Assembly (NCBI RefSeq): GCF_002706375.1
Contig: NZ_CP017706.1
Coordinates: forward strand, 558,001-622,000
DNA: 64,000 nucleotides
Origin: Lactobacillus amylovorus DSM 20531
GTDB lineage: Bacteria; Bacillota; Bacilli; Lactobacillales; Lactobacillaceae
Direction: 5' to 3'
Shown here piece by piece: positions 7,912 through 16,512 of this stretch. A model generated the notes under the pieces. That model was given only the letters and a program-made list of their open reading frames with translations, made no database searches and had not been told where the DNA came from. How positions within the stretch are numbered: position 1 is the first letter of the stretch; each line of letters opens with the position of its first letter. Position numbers and translations under genes: made by a program.

Positions 7912-8865
7912 TAAATATTTTCTCTATAAACCTAATTTAGTAGAATTCCTTAATTTATGAGTTTCTTTTATACTATAACTAGCACTGCTTTAACAGCATA
8001 ATTGATGTTAATATATCAATTTAAAATACGTTTACTATAATTATTTATTTATTGAATGCAATAAATAATCTACTACAAAACGCAAAGGACTTTGACTATG
8101 ATGCATTGTTCGATCATCTTATTTATCACACGAAGAAACTAAAAAGATATGATTGCACTGATCTGACAAAGACTTAACCAAGTTTAAAATAATAGTAGAC
8201 ATCCTGTTGGTCGCCCAAGGACAGATCATAAGTTTTATTTCTTTGCCTTTTCAGCGCATTTTTTGCAAATATGCAGTGATGATTCCAATATCTTGAAACA
8301 ATTTAAAGTAACTTAAATTATTATAAAGTGCAGTAACGTATCTTTGCAGAATTAAGTTGAATATTACCTAATTTATACATTTCAAGTGTAAGATACTTAT
8401 AAGTATTAGATGAAGTTATAAATAGATCACCTTCTCAAATCAGATGCAATTCAATATTCTGTGATCTGCGAAATACGATCAAGATTCAAACCATCATTAA
8501 TTTTTTCTTCTATTTCTTGTCCCATTCTATCTTTAATTTTAGTTAAAACATATTTATCATTAGGTATACTATACTTCAAAGTTGCTAACTTTAAACATAT
8601 TTTAGTTTTATCTTCTGAACTTAATTCATGCTAATATGCATTATTATTCATTACGTTATTCCCTTAATCTACTAAAATATAGCAATTAAAATCCTACAAA
8701 TAAGCTTAGAACTGTTCTTATAACGTTCACTTTCTACAATTATTAGATCACCATTTAAAACACATTATGATAGGATCACTAACCTAATTTCTATTGGTTC
8801 TATGATAAACACACTAAGGTATAAATATATAGAAGTATGACGATATTTTTATCTACCTTTGGATA
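7912..8865. other. AT-rich intergenic stretch with decayed coding traces
   Basis: Nearly 950 bases between the left IS and the lanthipeptide operon have no intact gene. Two traces are visible. One is a plus-strand open stretch from about 8051 to 8176 (reading LNAINNLLQNAKDFDYDALF and onward) without a convincing start. The other is the minus-strand small ORF listed separately. The rest shows only AT-rich sequence. This looks like a relic zone left by earlier insertions. Confidence 0.5.
8451..8651 (-). pseudogene. small ORF with an early in-frame stop
   Basis: An ATG at 8651 preceded by AAGGG opens a 66-codon frame that reads MNNNAY, then TAG, then about 59 uninterrupted codons with a soluble, charged, helical composition (HELSSEDKTKICLK ... 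RISQITEY). A good ribosome site followed by a stop at codon 7 suggests a recently inactivated small gene. I do not recognise the family. Its place downstream of the immunity-type ABC genes makes an accessory role possible, but nothing shows it. Confidence 0.4.
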
Positions 8866-9738
8866 TTATTTTCCATAAATCTTATTAAATAGGTCTTCAA
8901 TACTAATTTTATCTACTGAATATTGAATATTACGCTGTAATAATTCGACAGTTATTTTTTCTAAAGCATTTGCTTTATTCTTAGAAATAGGTATTAAAAC
9001 TAATCCATCAGGTAATTTTTCATACTTAAGATGTACCAGTATCTTTGAAACTTCTGATGACATTCGAACCTTTAAGTATTGCTTATTTTGTCCTCTATTA
9101 TCAAAATCTTGAATTACCCCACCATCTTTTAAAAATAAAATCCGGTCAGCATACATTTGTAAGTTTTGCAATAAATGAGAAGCCATAATAATTGTTTTTT
9201 TCTTCTCTTTTAGATCTACAAGTACTTTAGATATTAAAGAAACATTTTGTGGATCCAATCCATTCATGACTTCGTCTAACAACATAACTGGTGTATCTGC
9301 AACTACAACCATTGCAAAACATAAACGCTGTTTCATTCCAAGTGAATACGTTTCAACTTTATGATCAACATAGGCATTCATATTAAGTTCATTAACAATT
9401 TCATCAACAGATATTTTAGAATTGTCCCATAAATTCGCATAAAGTTTTAAATGATCTCTTCCAGTCATAAATGAAAATAAATCACTTTGATCAGGGAAAG
9501 CACATATTTTTTTATGTAGTCTAACAATATCACGCTCATTTTTATAACGTAGACCGTCATACTCAACAAAGCCAACTTGAGGTGTAAGATTATTTAAAAT
9601 TATATTTATTAAAGTAGACTTTCCTGTACCATTTGGTGCAACCAATCCGGTAATTGTTCCCTCTTCAAAATTTAGGGATAAATCATTAAAAATCTTCTTT
9701 TGACCAAAAGATAAGGTCACATGCTGTATTTTTAACAT
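8866..9738 (-). CDS. ABC transporter ATPase (lanthipeptide export or immunity)
   Basis: A 290-residue ABC ATPase: Walker A GLVAPNGTGKST (about 33-44), signature YSLGMKQRLCFAM, Walker B PVMLLDEVMNGLDPQ, and H-loop ASHLLQN. It is the last gene of the leftward operon and follows the second permease by 12 bases. Single-domain ATPases with two ABC-2 permeases next to lan genes usually form LanFEG-type self-immunity pumps that extrude the peptide from the membrane. No LanT-type exporter with a peptidase domain is present here, so this pump could also be the exporter. Confidence 0.88.
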   Translation of the reverse strand: MLKIQHVTLSFGQKKIFNDLSLNFEEGTITGLVAPNGTGKSTLINIILNNLTPQVGFVEYDGLRYKNERDIVRLHKKICAFPDQSDLFSFMTGRDHLKLYANLWDNSKISVDEIVNELNMNAYVDHKVETYSLGMKQRLCFAMVVVADTPVMLLDEVMNGLDPQNVSLISKVLVDLKEKKKTIIMASHLLQNLQMYADRILFLKDGGVIQDFDNRGQNKQYLKVRMSSEVSKILVHLKYEKLPDGLVLIPISKNKANALEKITVELLQRNIQYSVDKISIEDLFNKIYGK

Positions 9739-9750
9739 TTACTTTTCACC

Positions 9751-10992
9751 TCAATTAATTAACGGAATTTTCTTTGTTCTACAGATTAAAAATATAATTG
9801 CTTCAATAACTATAACGGTTAACATTAATGAATTTATCCCTTCATTAAATCCCCATCCAGGAGAATCCATCATGTAAGATAAATTGCCAGACAAACTATC
9901 ACCGATTGTAAAATATGTTGTAGGCAATCGCTGTAAAAATGGATGAACAAAGCCCATTCCCATTGAAAAATAAAACACCTTGCCGCTTACAGCAACTATA
10001 CTTGCCACAATTTCTGCAACATATTCATTTCTGAATAACAAAGATAATAGCATCGTTAAATGAATAAAAATGAATGTAATTACAACGGTAAATATAAGTA
10101 ATTGCAAATAATACATACCTAAAGTTGGATAAGTAAACGGTATCTTAAAATATAATCTCCCTGTATAAAAAGTGGTTCTTAAATTAAAGGAGCCTAACCC
10201 ATATCTAGGAGCAATGCATGCTACTGCAATAATAAAAGCCATCAAGAAATCAAGTAGAACGCCCAGTTCAACTACAGCTGTCTTTATCCACAATACAGTA
10301 CTTTTACTCAAAGGGATATTTGTAATAACTGTACGGTACTTTTTATCTCTCGGAAAAATGTCAGCTGTACAAAAAATGACGATTATTATTAAAACCAAAG
10401 TTGTCCATCCCGATAAGGAATTTTGGATTCTTTGTAAAGCAGTATTTTCTTCCAACACATTTTTATTTAGATTGGCATGACTAGTCAAAAGTGCATTATA
10501 AAAATGATGAGTTCGTTGATAACCAAAATGCCCATTCTCTTTATAAATTCCATTGTGCCCATATTCTACTGGATACATAAAATTCTTATTTTCTTTTACA
10601 AAAATCAAATGATCAACATATTTAAACCATTTACTTGAATATAGGGTATATGTTCTCCAATCTTTTCTTTTTAAAGCAACTAATCTTTTTTTATCATATT
10701 TAAGTATTGTCGGATAAGTTTCAATTGCATTTTTTGCACCCTGACTAGGAATAACCGTTAAATTAGGTTTATTTGCTTGTAAAAATTCTTTTTTTGCAAC
10801 TTTAAGAAAAGCAGTATCATCTTTATATTCTTTTTTAATGGCATATGGATCAATGCGATTAATAACGTGGTGATCAGGGACACTTACTATCCCAAAATAT
10901 AAGGCTAACAATGCAGTAACTATGTATAAACCAATATTTTTAGGATTCGTAAAGAATGTTTTTACTTGAAAAAGAAAATAATGCCATTTCAC
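9751..10992 (-). CDS. ABC-2 type permease, second subunit
   Basis: A 413-residue membrane protein. One segment lies near residues 15-33, followed by a long extracytoplasmic loop to about residue 190 and then five to six hydrophobic segments. This is the layout of ABC-2 permeases with a large outer domain. The start is a GTG that shares one base with the upstream stop (TAGTG at 10990-10994), so the two permeases are translationally coupled. It pairs with the other permease and the ATPase as an immunity or export pump; the substrate is inferred from context. Confidence 0.8.
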   Translation of the reverse strand: MKWHYFLFQVKTFFTNPKNIGLYIVTALLALYFGIVSVPDHHVINRIDPYAIKKEYKDDTAFLKVAKKEFLQANKPNLTVIPSQGAKNAIETYPTILKYDKKRLVALKRKDWRTYTLYSSKWFKYVDHLIFVKENKNFMYPVEYGHNGIYKENGHFGYQRTHHFYNALLTSHANLNKNVLEENTALQRIQNSLSGWTTLVLIIIVIFCTADIFPRDKKYRTVITNIPLSKSTVLWIKTAVVELGVLLDFLMAFIIAVACIAPRYGLGSFNLRTTFYTGRLYFKIPFTYPTLGMYYLQLLIFTVVITFIFIHLTMLLSLLFRNEYVAEIVASIVAVSGKVFYFSMGMGFVHPFLQRLPTTYFTIGDSLSGNLSYMMDSPGWGFNEGINSLMLTVIVIEAIIFLICRTKKIPLIN

Positions 10993-12107
10993 TATGCATC
11001 CCTCCCCTTATCGACTAAACACCGAAAAGAGATCATTAAAATTAATGACCACACCATTAATACGAACACACCCATATAACAATTTACAAAGGAGAATTTA
11101 GTTATATTAGCTACAGTTCCATTAAATACTTTAGTAATATTCAAATATGTCGAGGGAAGCCATAAGAAATATTTGCTCATTTTTTCTGGAAGGAATGAGA
11201 TCGTATAAACGAACATCCCTATTAAAATACTCAAATAAACATTTTTAGTTATTTGATTAAGTACCAAAGTTAAAGATGTAGCAAAAATCACTATTACAAT
11301 GCTATAAAGTAAAAATAGTAAACAGTATAACCATAAAGAGATAGCAGTAATTTTAGTAAAATAAAAAACATCAGGGTATCTTAAATCAGAAAAGCCATTA
11401 CGGATACCAGCAAATAAATATGCCCCTATCATGCCTATTAGTAGCGGAATAACTGTTAGGGCTAAATTAATATTAATCTTACCTTTTACTTCATCTTCAA
11501 TTCGATATGGAATATTCTTTAAAACCGTTGGATGATTTAATTTAAGCATCCATACATCACTTGAAACGAAAAGTACATAAAGAAAAATAAAACAGCCTAC
11601 TAGCGACAAAATATAAATTAAATATGTTGACGAAGATTCTGAATTCATCACTATTGGGATATGATGCTTATAAAGATATTTGTATGAAACCAGTCGCTGA
11701 TATAGTTCATATTTTGCAGGAACATTGAGCGTTTTTGCACCTTTATAATTATTCCTATAACCAGCAATCATTGTTTTTATTAAGTTTTCTGATCCCTTCA
11801 AATAAGATTGTGGATCATTAAATGCCTCACCATTTTGTAAATCAGCAATATATGCTGACTGTTTATTCAAATTATCATAAGTTTGTTTATAACGTTTATT
11901 ACGAAGCGAGCTTCCATCAAAATAATCAGTATTTACTTGGACTGATTCTGCATAATCACGCCATTGACGAACTCCATCTCCAATTTCTTGAGATTCAACC
12001 ACAAATAGGAAAAAAGTCATAAAAATTATTAGCAAACAAACCAAAAGAAAGTTCTTTTTTGATTTTATTGCAATCTTGAAGTTGGCTTTAAAATAGTTTG
12101 GATTCAT
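10992..12107 (-). CDS. ABC-2 type permease, first subunit
   Basis: A 371-residue membrane protein with the same plan as its downstream partner: one hydrophobic segment at about residues 22-38, an outer loop rich in Tyr and Asn to about 155, then a cluster of segments. The start is taken as the ATG at 12107, which follows AAGGTGACCATT; a GTG nine bases upstream lies too close to that site. It begins 13 bases after lanC, within one operon. Confidence 0.8.
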   Translation of the reverse strand: MNPNYFKANFKIAIKSKKNFLLVCLLIIFMTFFLFVVESQEIGDGVRQWRDYAESVQVNTDYFDGSSLRNKRYKQTYDNLNKQSAYIADLQNGEAFNDPQSYLKGSENLIKTMIAGYRNNYKGAKTLNVPAKYELYQRLVSYKYLYKHHIPIVMNSESSSTYLIYILSLVGCFIFLYVLFVSSDVWMLKLNHPTVLKNIPYRIEDEVKGKININLALTVIPLLIGMIGAYLFAGIRNGFSDLRYPDVFYFTKITAISLWLYCLLFLLYSIVIVIFATSLTLVLNQITKNVYLSILIGMFVYTISFLPEKMSKYFLWLPSTYLNITKVFNGTVANITKFSFVNCYMGVFVLMVWSLILMISFRCLVDKGRDA

Positions 12108-12119
12108 AATGGTCACCTT

Positions 12120-13382
12120 TTAATATAAAAATAACCAATCAGTTTGCCATCTTACATTATGACTTATTGCATTCAATACCAAACTAACTCCCAATTCACC
12201 TTCTAAAATTCCCATTTCATATCTACACTTATTATCATAAAGATTCATAGAAACATCCGAAAACAAATATCTTTTATTCCAATTGACATGACTCAATAAG
12301 AATTCCAGCATATCATTCATATAGTAATTAAAAGTTTCTTCTTTTGTTTCAAGAAATAAGATATAAGAGCTATATATTGCATTAATCAGTCCATGACACA
12401 ATATTAGTGAATTAGGTCTAATATCTGTTTTCCAATTTTTTAATACAAATTCAAATTCTTTTTGTAATTTATTAATTAGTAAAACATTATCTATACTCCT
12501 TGCAGCCTTAAGCATAGCTCTCAATATTCCTAAAGATCCAAAGCACCAGCCACCGTTTAATGAAGAAATCGATGTATTTTTAACTGCTGTAATACATTCA
12601 GGATATAGTGTTTTATTATTTCTAAACTTAAGAAATACGTTTAATAAACGTTGAATATGTTCTTTTAGTTCCGGTGAACTAAATCTAGAATACACTTCTG
12701 ATAAGATACTCAATATACCAGCCAACCCATGAGCCATTCCCATAAACAAGCCGCCATTAGGTAATAAGATTCTTGATTCACCATTCTCAGGTAAGTTTTT
12801 CTTTAATAGATATATTGGAGATTGCGATATATCATTAAAATCTACATAAGATATCCTAATCAAGAAGTTAATAAGTTGTTCAATCCCCCTATTAACTCTC
12901 GCAGAATGTATTAATTCATTTGCATGAAAAAGAAAATCTAAAATTCCTACGGATCCATTAAATAGATCATATACTGCAAATATCATATTTTGTTGTTGAT
13001 ATTTTTCAACAGCAAAAACTTTTTCAACTTTATTAGTTATTATTAGAGAGATTTGTGTTAATAGTTTCAGATAATTTGAATCGTATTTTGCCATTTCAAG
13101 ACAAGCCGTACCCACACCCGATAACCCACTAAATAAGGACAATGACACATTATTTTTATTTATAGAGTTGATCATTGCTTGTGTAATTTTCAAATTTGTG
13201 TTTTTTATCAATATTTTTTTATCAACACTATTTGTAGTTTTATATATATCTGAAAGAAAAATGCTCATACCCGCAAGTCCATTTGCAACTCCAATATCAG
13301 TACTTTTTTCCTTTAGATTTTGTATACAGCTATCTAGAGAATGATCTAAAATCCTACTAATTTCTTGTTCTATTTTGATCAT
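12120..13382 (-). CDS. lanC: class I lanthionine synthetase cyclase LanC
   Basis: LanC adds Cys thiols to dehydrated Ser/Thr to close (methyl)lanthionine rings, using a zinc ion. The 420-residue protein has the repeated Gly motifs of the alpha/alpha toroid (GVANGLAGMSIFL, LFSGLSGVGTA, LFNGSVGIL, GMAHGLAGIL) and the zinc ligands in order: NGGWCFGSLGI (Cys) and LILCHGLIN (Cys-His). The catalytic His in MAHG is also present, so it should be active. Its start lies 26 bases inside the end of lanB, showing coupled translation. Its match to a single precursor gene upstream makes lanthionine formation on that peptide the obvious role. Confidence 0.93.
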   Translation of the reverse strand: MIKIEQEISRILDHSLDSCIQNLKEKSTDIGVANGLAGMSIFLSDIYKTTNSVDKKILIKNTNLKITQAMINSINKNNVSLSLFSGLSGVGTACLEMAKYDSNYLKLLTQISLIITNKVEKVFAVEKYQQQNMIFAVYDLFNGSVGILDFLFHANELIHSARVNRGIEQLINFLIRISYVDFNDISQSPIYLLKKNLPENGESRILLPNGGLFMGMAHGLAGILSILSEVYSRFSSPELKEHIQRLLNVFLKFRNNKTLYPECITAVKNTSISSLNGGWCFGSLGILRAMLKAARSIDNVLLINKLQKEFEFVLKNWKTDIRPNSLILCHGLINAIYSSYILFLETKEETFNYYMNDMLEFLLSHVNWNKRYLFSDVSMNLYDNKCRYEMGILEGELGVSLVLNAISHNVRWQTDWLFLY

Positions 13383-16038
13383 ATTTCTTCCTATCTGACT
13401 TCACTTTTTCATACTCCAGTATATTTAAATTTAATTGATATTCTTCCTTCTTAGTTGGTTTGAGAAATCTATTAAAATGCATATGTAGAAGCGAAATCAC
13501 TACACTATAATATTTTGGTTTACAGTTATTATATTTTTCTTTTACTTTTTCTAAATATTTGAGAATAGGATCAACATAGTTATCTATGTTTTGATCATTA
13601 AAAATATAACTTTTTTTTTCAAAGTTAATTAATTGCGATACAATGCTACTATGTTTTGAAATTCTCTGATCCTTTGTAAGAATAAATTTAGCTAAGTATT
13701 CAAAATCAACTTTAGCCTTTTCAAGAGTATATGCTGCACTTAAAATAGTTAGTAATTTTATCTTTTCTTCTTGCATATTAATTGTCTTCAAAGCTAATTT
13801 ACTATCACTCTCAAAAGCCTTTAAAGCATCATTAAATAGTGTCTCTCCTCCATATCTTGAATATTCTGGCCTAAAGTTAACTAATTTGAAGTCATTTATT
13901 AATTTTATATTTAAGAGATAGTTCAAGATTTTTAGGATTTTTACTAAAATTCTTTCATCAGCCTGCCAAATTCTTAGACGTAAACTTGGCTTTCCATCAT
14001 CATTGTACTGAATAAAAAAACAATTTTTTTGAATCCCTGCTCTTTTTAAAACTTCGTTGACAACCTCAACATAATTTTTTTCAAATAAATTAGGATACAA
14101 AATAAATGATAAAAATCCATTAGCATAAGTTAATTCATTATTATTTTTTCTATATTCTGATAATACATCCTGACTAGTATTCTTATCTTTACTATCTGCA
14201 ATATAGAATGAAAAAACTCCTTGAATAATATTATTCTTATGAAATTCTGATATTTCGGGAACCTCAACAAAGCTAATTTGGTTATTACTTTTATGAATTA
14301 TTTTCTTTAAAGTCTTCAGTTGTAAATCATTACTTAAATCAAAAACTGTTGGTGCTTCTCCTAATGAAACCCCTATTATTCTCGGCACGTTGTATCTATA
14401 GCGCCAGTTAGTTATAGCTCTTGAGAAACTTTTATCTTGCTCTTTCATGAACTGAGTATCTAATTTCCATTGTTCTCTACGAATAATTATGTCTTTATAT
14501 TCTAGTCTTGGAGACCATACTCTTTCACCTAAGTATCCTGGCAAAACAGGTTTAAAGCTTTCATATCTTTCTCTTGAGAGGAAAAACAAGAACCTATACA
14601 TCTTATTATTAACTGCTAAGCCATTAACCGCATTTGTAAATCTAGGTATAACTCTTTGATGTAAATCTTCGGACCATAAGTAAATACCTTGATCATCTAA
14701 TCCAACTGATAAAGAATCAATATCAAGTTCCTGTTTAATATTATCTTTAGTACTATTTAAATTAATTTCGTATTTATATGGATTAATATTATTACTAATT
14801 GATGCGAATTTTGGATTTTTAAAAAGATACCGAACTTCTGCAATAATTTCATTTTCTGATGCTGACTTTCGTAAAAAACTCAGCATTTTTTTCCTGGCCT
14901 CTGATGGATATGCTTGAATAAAACGACCTATAATTTTTCCGTCACAAGAACTACCAATACCTAAATCTAATATTAGTTTGCCATCTACTACGCTTGCGAG
15001 TAAATCGCCGGATATATTATGGTAACATTCTTGTTTCATGCCTTCTATTATTTTCTCAGGAATAGTGATTTTAGTTTTATTTTGAATTATTTGTGAAGTA
15101 ATATAATCTTCTAATAATTGATAATTATTACCTCTATGAAATTCAATATCGTCATTATTCCAGAAATTGAATTCATCTGAATAAACAACCTTTTTTAAAG
15201 GTATACGTTCAAATAAATAATTTTCAGAAAAATAATTTCGTAGTTTTTTCCATCCCTTATATTCTTGCTTTGTATCTAAAAAATGAGTTAAAAAATATAC
15301 TGCAGAATTTACATCTTTATTAATATCTGTATTAGCAGAATCTAAATTAGAACTAAAACATATTGGTTCTTCTTCATAAGTTGTGGCTTTCGAACAACAT
15401 ATAAATCCAATTTTTATTAATTTGTTCAAATAAATAATAAACGCTGATTCAGAAATTATTGAAAATTCTGATTTTATACTCTGAAATAATTTTGAATATA
15501 AAGTCCAATTTTGCAAATTTAATCTTAGCCAGTTCAAAATCAAAGTGTCTTTAATACAGGTAGAATTAGTTTTCTTGCCTTCATTTTCTATAAAAATTTT
15601 ATTTTCTCTTTTTAAGAATAAATTAGTAAGTTTTAATTCAATTTGGGATTTATTATTTTCTGTTATTACACAATTATTACGCGTTATATATCTTAACTTC
15701 TTTTCGACTTCCTGAGATTTTATCTTGTTATCAAAGGTTATAAAACCCAATTTAGTCATATATCTGAATGGAGTTGTTCTAGTTCCCATGCGCAATAAAT
15801 AGTTCTGTAAGGAGACAGCTAACTTTCTTATTTGCTTTTCCTTAGTCATAGATCCATTTTTATATTTGTTTATTGCATTGAACAACAAGGTATTAGAATC
15901 TCGTAAGGCTTTTAAAATTAATGGATTACTCTCACAAAATAATATTATCTCATCCAAATTTTGAAATTTTTTCTTTACTATTTCGGTAGATATGATTGGT
16001 TTTCTGAATAAATTTATGGGTGATATTACAATATCCAA
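13357..16038 (-). CDS. lanB: class I lanthipeptide dehydratase LanB
   Basis: LanB dehydrates Ser and Thr of the precursor by glutamylation from glutamyl-tRNA followed by elimination. At 893 residues it is somewhat shorter than NisB, yet both halves are visible. The N-terminal glutamylation domain has LRMGTRTTPFRYMTKLGF (about 94-111) and the later SPRLEYKDIIIRREQWK. The C-terminal elimination (SpaB-C) domain has FFIQYNDDGKPSLRLRIW and NFRPEYSRYGGETLFNDA. The start codon is TTG at 16038, supported by AAGGAAG nine bases upstream; no nearby ATG fits. The usual His-Leu-Arg of the family reads Ser-Leu-Arg here. A terminator-like hairpin lies between the precursor and this gene. Confidence 0.93.
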   Translation of the reverse strand: MDIVISPINLFRKPIISTEIVKKKFQNLDEIILFCESNPLILKALRDSNTLLFNAINKYKNGSMTKEKQIRKLAVSLQNYLLRMGTRTTPFRYMTKLGFITFDNKIKSQEVEKKLRYITRNNCVITENNKSQIELKLTNLFLKRENKIFIENEGKKTNSTCIKDTLILNWLRLNLQNWTLYSKLFQSIKSEFSIISESAFIIYLNKLIKIGFICCSKATTYEEEPICFSSNLDSANTDINKDVNSAVYFLTHFLDTKQEYKGWKKLRNYFSENYLFERIPLKKVVYSDEFNFWNNDDIEFHRGNNYQLLEDYITSQIIQNKTKITIPEKIIEGMKQECYHNISGDLLASVVDGKLILDLGIGSSCDGKIIGRFIQAYPSEARKKMLSFLRKSASENEIIAEVRYLFKNPKFASISNNINPYKYEINLNSTKDNIKQELDIDSLSVGLDDQGIYLWSEDLHQRVIPRFTNAVNGLAVNNKMYRFLFFLSRERYESFKPVLPGYLGERVWSPRLEYKDIIIRREQWKLDTQFMKEQDKSFSRAITNWRYRYNVPRIIGVSLGEAPTVFDLSNDLQLKTLKKIIHKSNNQISFVEVPEISEFHKNNIIQGVFSFYIADSKDKNTSQDVLSEYRKNNNELTYANGFLSFILYPNLFEKNYVEVVNEVLKRAGIQKNCFFIQYNDDGKPSLRLRIWQADERILVKILKILNYLLNIKLINDFKLVNFRPEYSRYGGETLFNDALKAFESDSKLALKTINMQEEKIKLLTILSAAYTLEKAKVDFEYLAKFILTKDQRISKHSSIVSQLINFEKKSYIFNDQNIDNYVDPILKYLEKVKEKYNNCKPKYYSVVISLLHMHFNRFLKPTKKEEYQLNLNILEYEKVKSDRKKYDQNRTRN

Positions 16039-16058
16039 ATAGGTAACTTCCTTTCTTG

Positions 16059-16094
16059 TAAAAAAATCTCCTAGATTTACTAACCTAAGAGATT
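16059..16094 (-). terminator. attenuating terminator between precursor and lanB
   Basis: Read leftward, the arms AATCTCTTAG and CTAGGAGATT (one G-U pair, ten-base loop) are followed by a run of T. Partial terminators at this site are common in lantibiotic operons and give more precursor than enzyme transcript. Confidence 0.75.
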
Positions 16095-16111
16095 CATTGA
16101 AAGCTTAGAAA

Positions 16112-16255
16112 TTAATCCATTGTAGCAATTGGACATGGTGGATTAACACATGAACATGAAGAATATGCTGAGTAACTCTTTGCATAACCTTCTGCATCAA
16201 ATGCATTAACTGCACTTTCATCAATTTTTAAGTCTAATAAAGCAGATTCTGTCAT
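16112..16255 (-). CDS. lanA: lanthipeptide precursor peptide
   Basis: A 47-residue ORF with a strong ribosome site (GGGAGG, about 8 bases before the ATG). Residues 1-26 form a charged leader, with LLDLKID at 6-12 in the place of the FNLD-type box that class I LanB enzymes recognise. Residues 31-47 read YSSCSCVNPPCPIATMD, giving Cys at 34, 36 and 41 with Ser at 27, 29, 32, 33 and 35 on their N-terminal side, so up to three lanthionine rings are possible. The leader cleavage site is not obvious: there is no GG motif, and no LanP protease gene is in the island. The identification rests on its place directly before lanB-lanC, its size and its Ser/Cys content. I recognise no known mature peptide. 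Confidence 0.85.
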   Translation of the reverse strand: MTESALLDLKIDESAVNAFDAEGYAKSYSAYSSCSCVNPPCPIATMD

Positions 16256-16288
16256 TTTATTGGCCTCCCATAACTCATTGATAAATTC

Positions 16289-16320
16289 CAAAGTTTAAAA
16301 ACATAAATTTTTAAACTTTG
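16289..16320 (-). promoter_or_regulatory. 13-bp inverted repeat in the precursor 5' region
   Basis: A perfect 13-bp inverted repeat (16289-16301 with 16308-16320, arm CAAAGTTTAAAAA) with a six-base loop lies about 34 bases before the precursor start. It lacks a following T run, so it is more likely a transcript-stabilising hairpin in the precursor leader, or an extra operator, than a terminator. Confidence 0.5.
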
Positions 16321-16327
16321 TACTGTA

Positions 16328-16378
16328 ATTTTATTCTTATATTTTAATGTAGTCTTTATTTTTTCAAATTTGATAATT
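16328..16378 (-). promoter_or_regulatory. candidate activator site and promoter of the precursor
   Basis: Bases 16361-16378 (minus strand AATTATCAAATTTGAAAA) contain the palindrome TCAAATTTGA. A -10-like TAAAAT begins 30 bases downstream of the palindrome, and no good -35 box is visible. The same 18 bases recur inverted at 16495-16512 with nearly the same distance to a -10 box. Promoters without a -35 box and with an upstream palindrome are typical of activator control. Binding by the neighbouring MutR-type protein is inferred. Confidence 0.55.
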
Positions 16379-16433
16379 ATTTATACAACTTAATTTCTGG
16401 TATTAAGCCATATGGCTCTGGAACAATAACCAT
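16377..16433 (-). CDS. 18-residue peptide, candidate signal or leader peptide
   Basis: An ATG at 16433 is preceded by GAGGTGATTAAA, as good a ribosome site as any in the window. It opens an 18-codon frame (MVIVPEPYGLIPEIKLYK) ending in TAA at 16377-16379. The peptide has no Ser, Thr or Cys, so it cannot be a lanthipeptide substrate. It lies between the MutR-type regulator and the precursor, has its own promoter-like region, and shares the 18-bp element with the precursor promoter. A pheromone sensed by the regulator is the attractive reading. It is not like a classic SHP (no Lys-rich start), and a translated leader without peptide function remains possible. Confidence 0.5.
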   Translation of the reverse strand: MVIVPEPYGLIPEIKLYK

Positions 16434-16462
16434 TTTAATCACCTCTATAAAAATATAAGATT

Positions 16463-16512
16463 ATTATAGTAATTTAAGGTGATTCTTTTATTACAATTAT
16501 CAAATTTGAAAA
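16463..16512 (-). promoter_or_regulatory. candidate activator site and promoter of the 18-residue ORF
   Basis: The 18-bp element at 16495-16512 is an exact inverted copy of 16361-16378. Its palindrome TCAAATTTGA ends 31 bases upstream of a perfect -10 box, TATAAT at 16463-16468. The -35 position reads only AT-rich sequence. The element starts immediately after the regulator's stop codon, so the regulator gene and this promoter abut. Confidence 0.6.

Noticed and set aside
8051..8176. Possible remnant of a type I-E CRISPR Cse2-like gene
   Set aside because: The short peptide only vaguely recalls such proteins. No CRISPR repeats or other cas genes are present, so I list it only as a coding relic.
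16289..16320. Terminator between the 18-codon ORF and the precursor
   Set aside because: The 13-bp inverted repeat lacks a T run after it on the transcribed strand, so it is recorded as a regulatory repeat.
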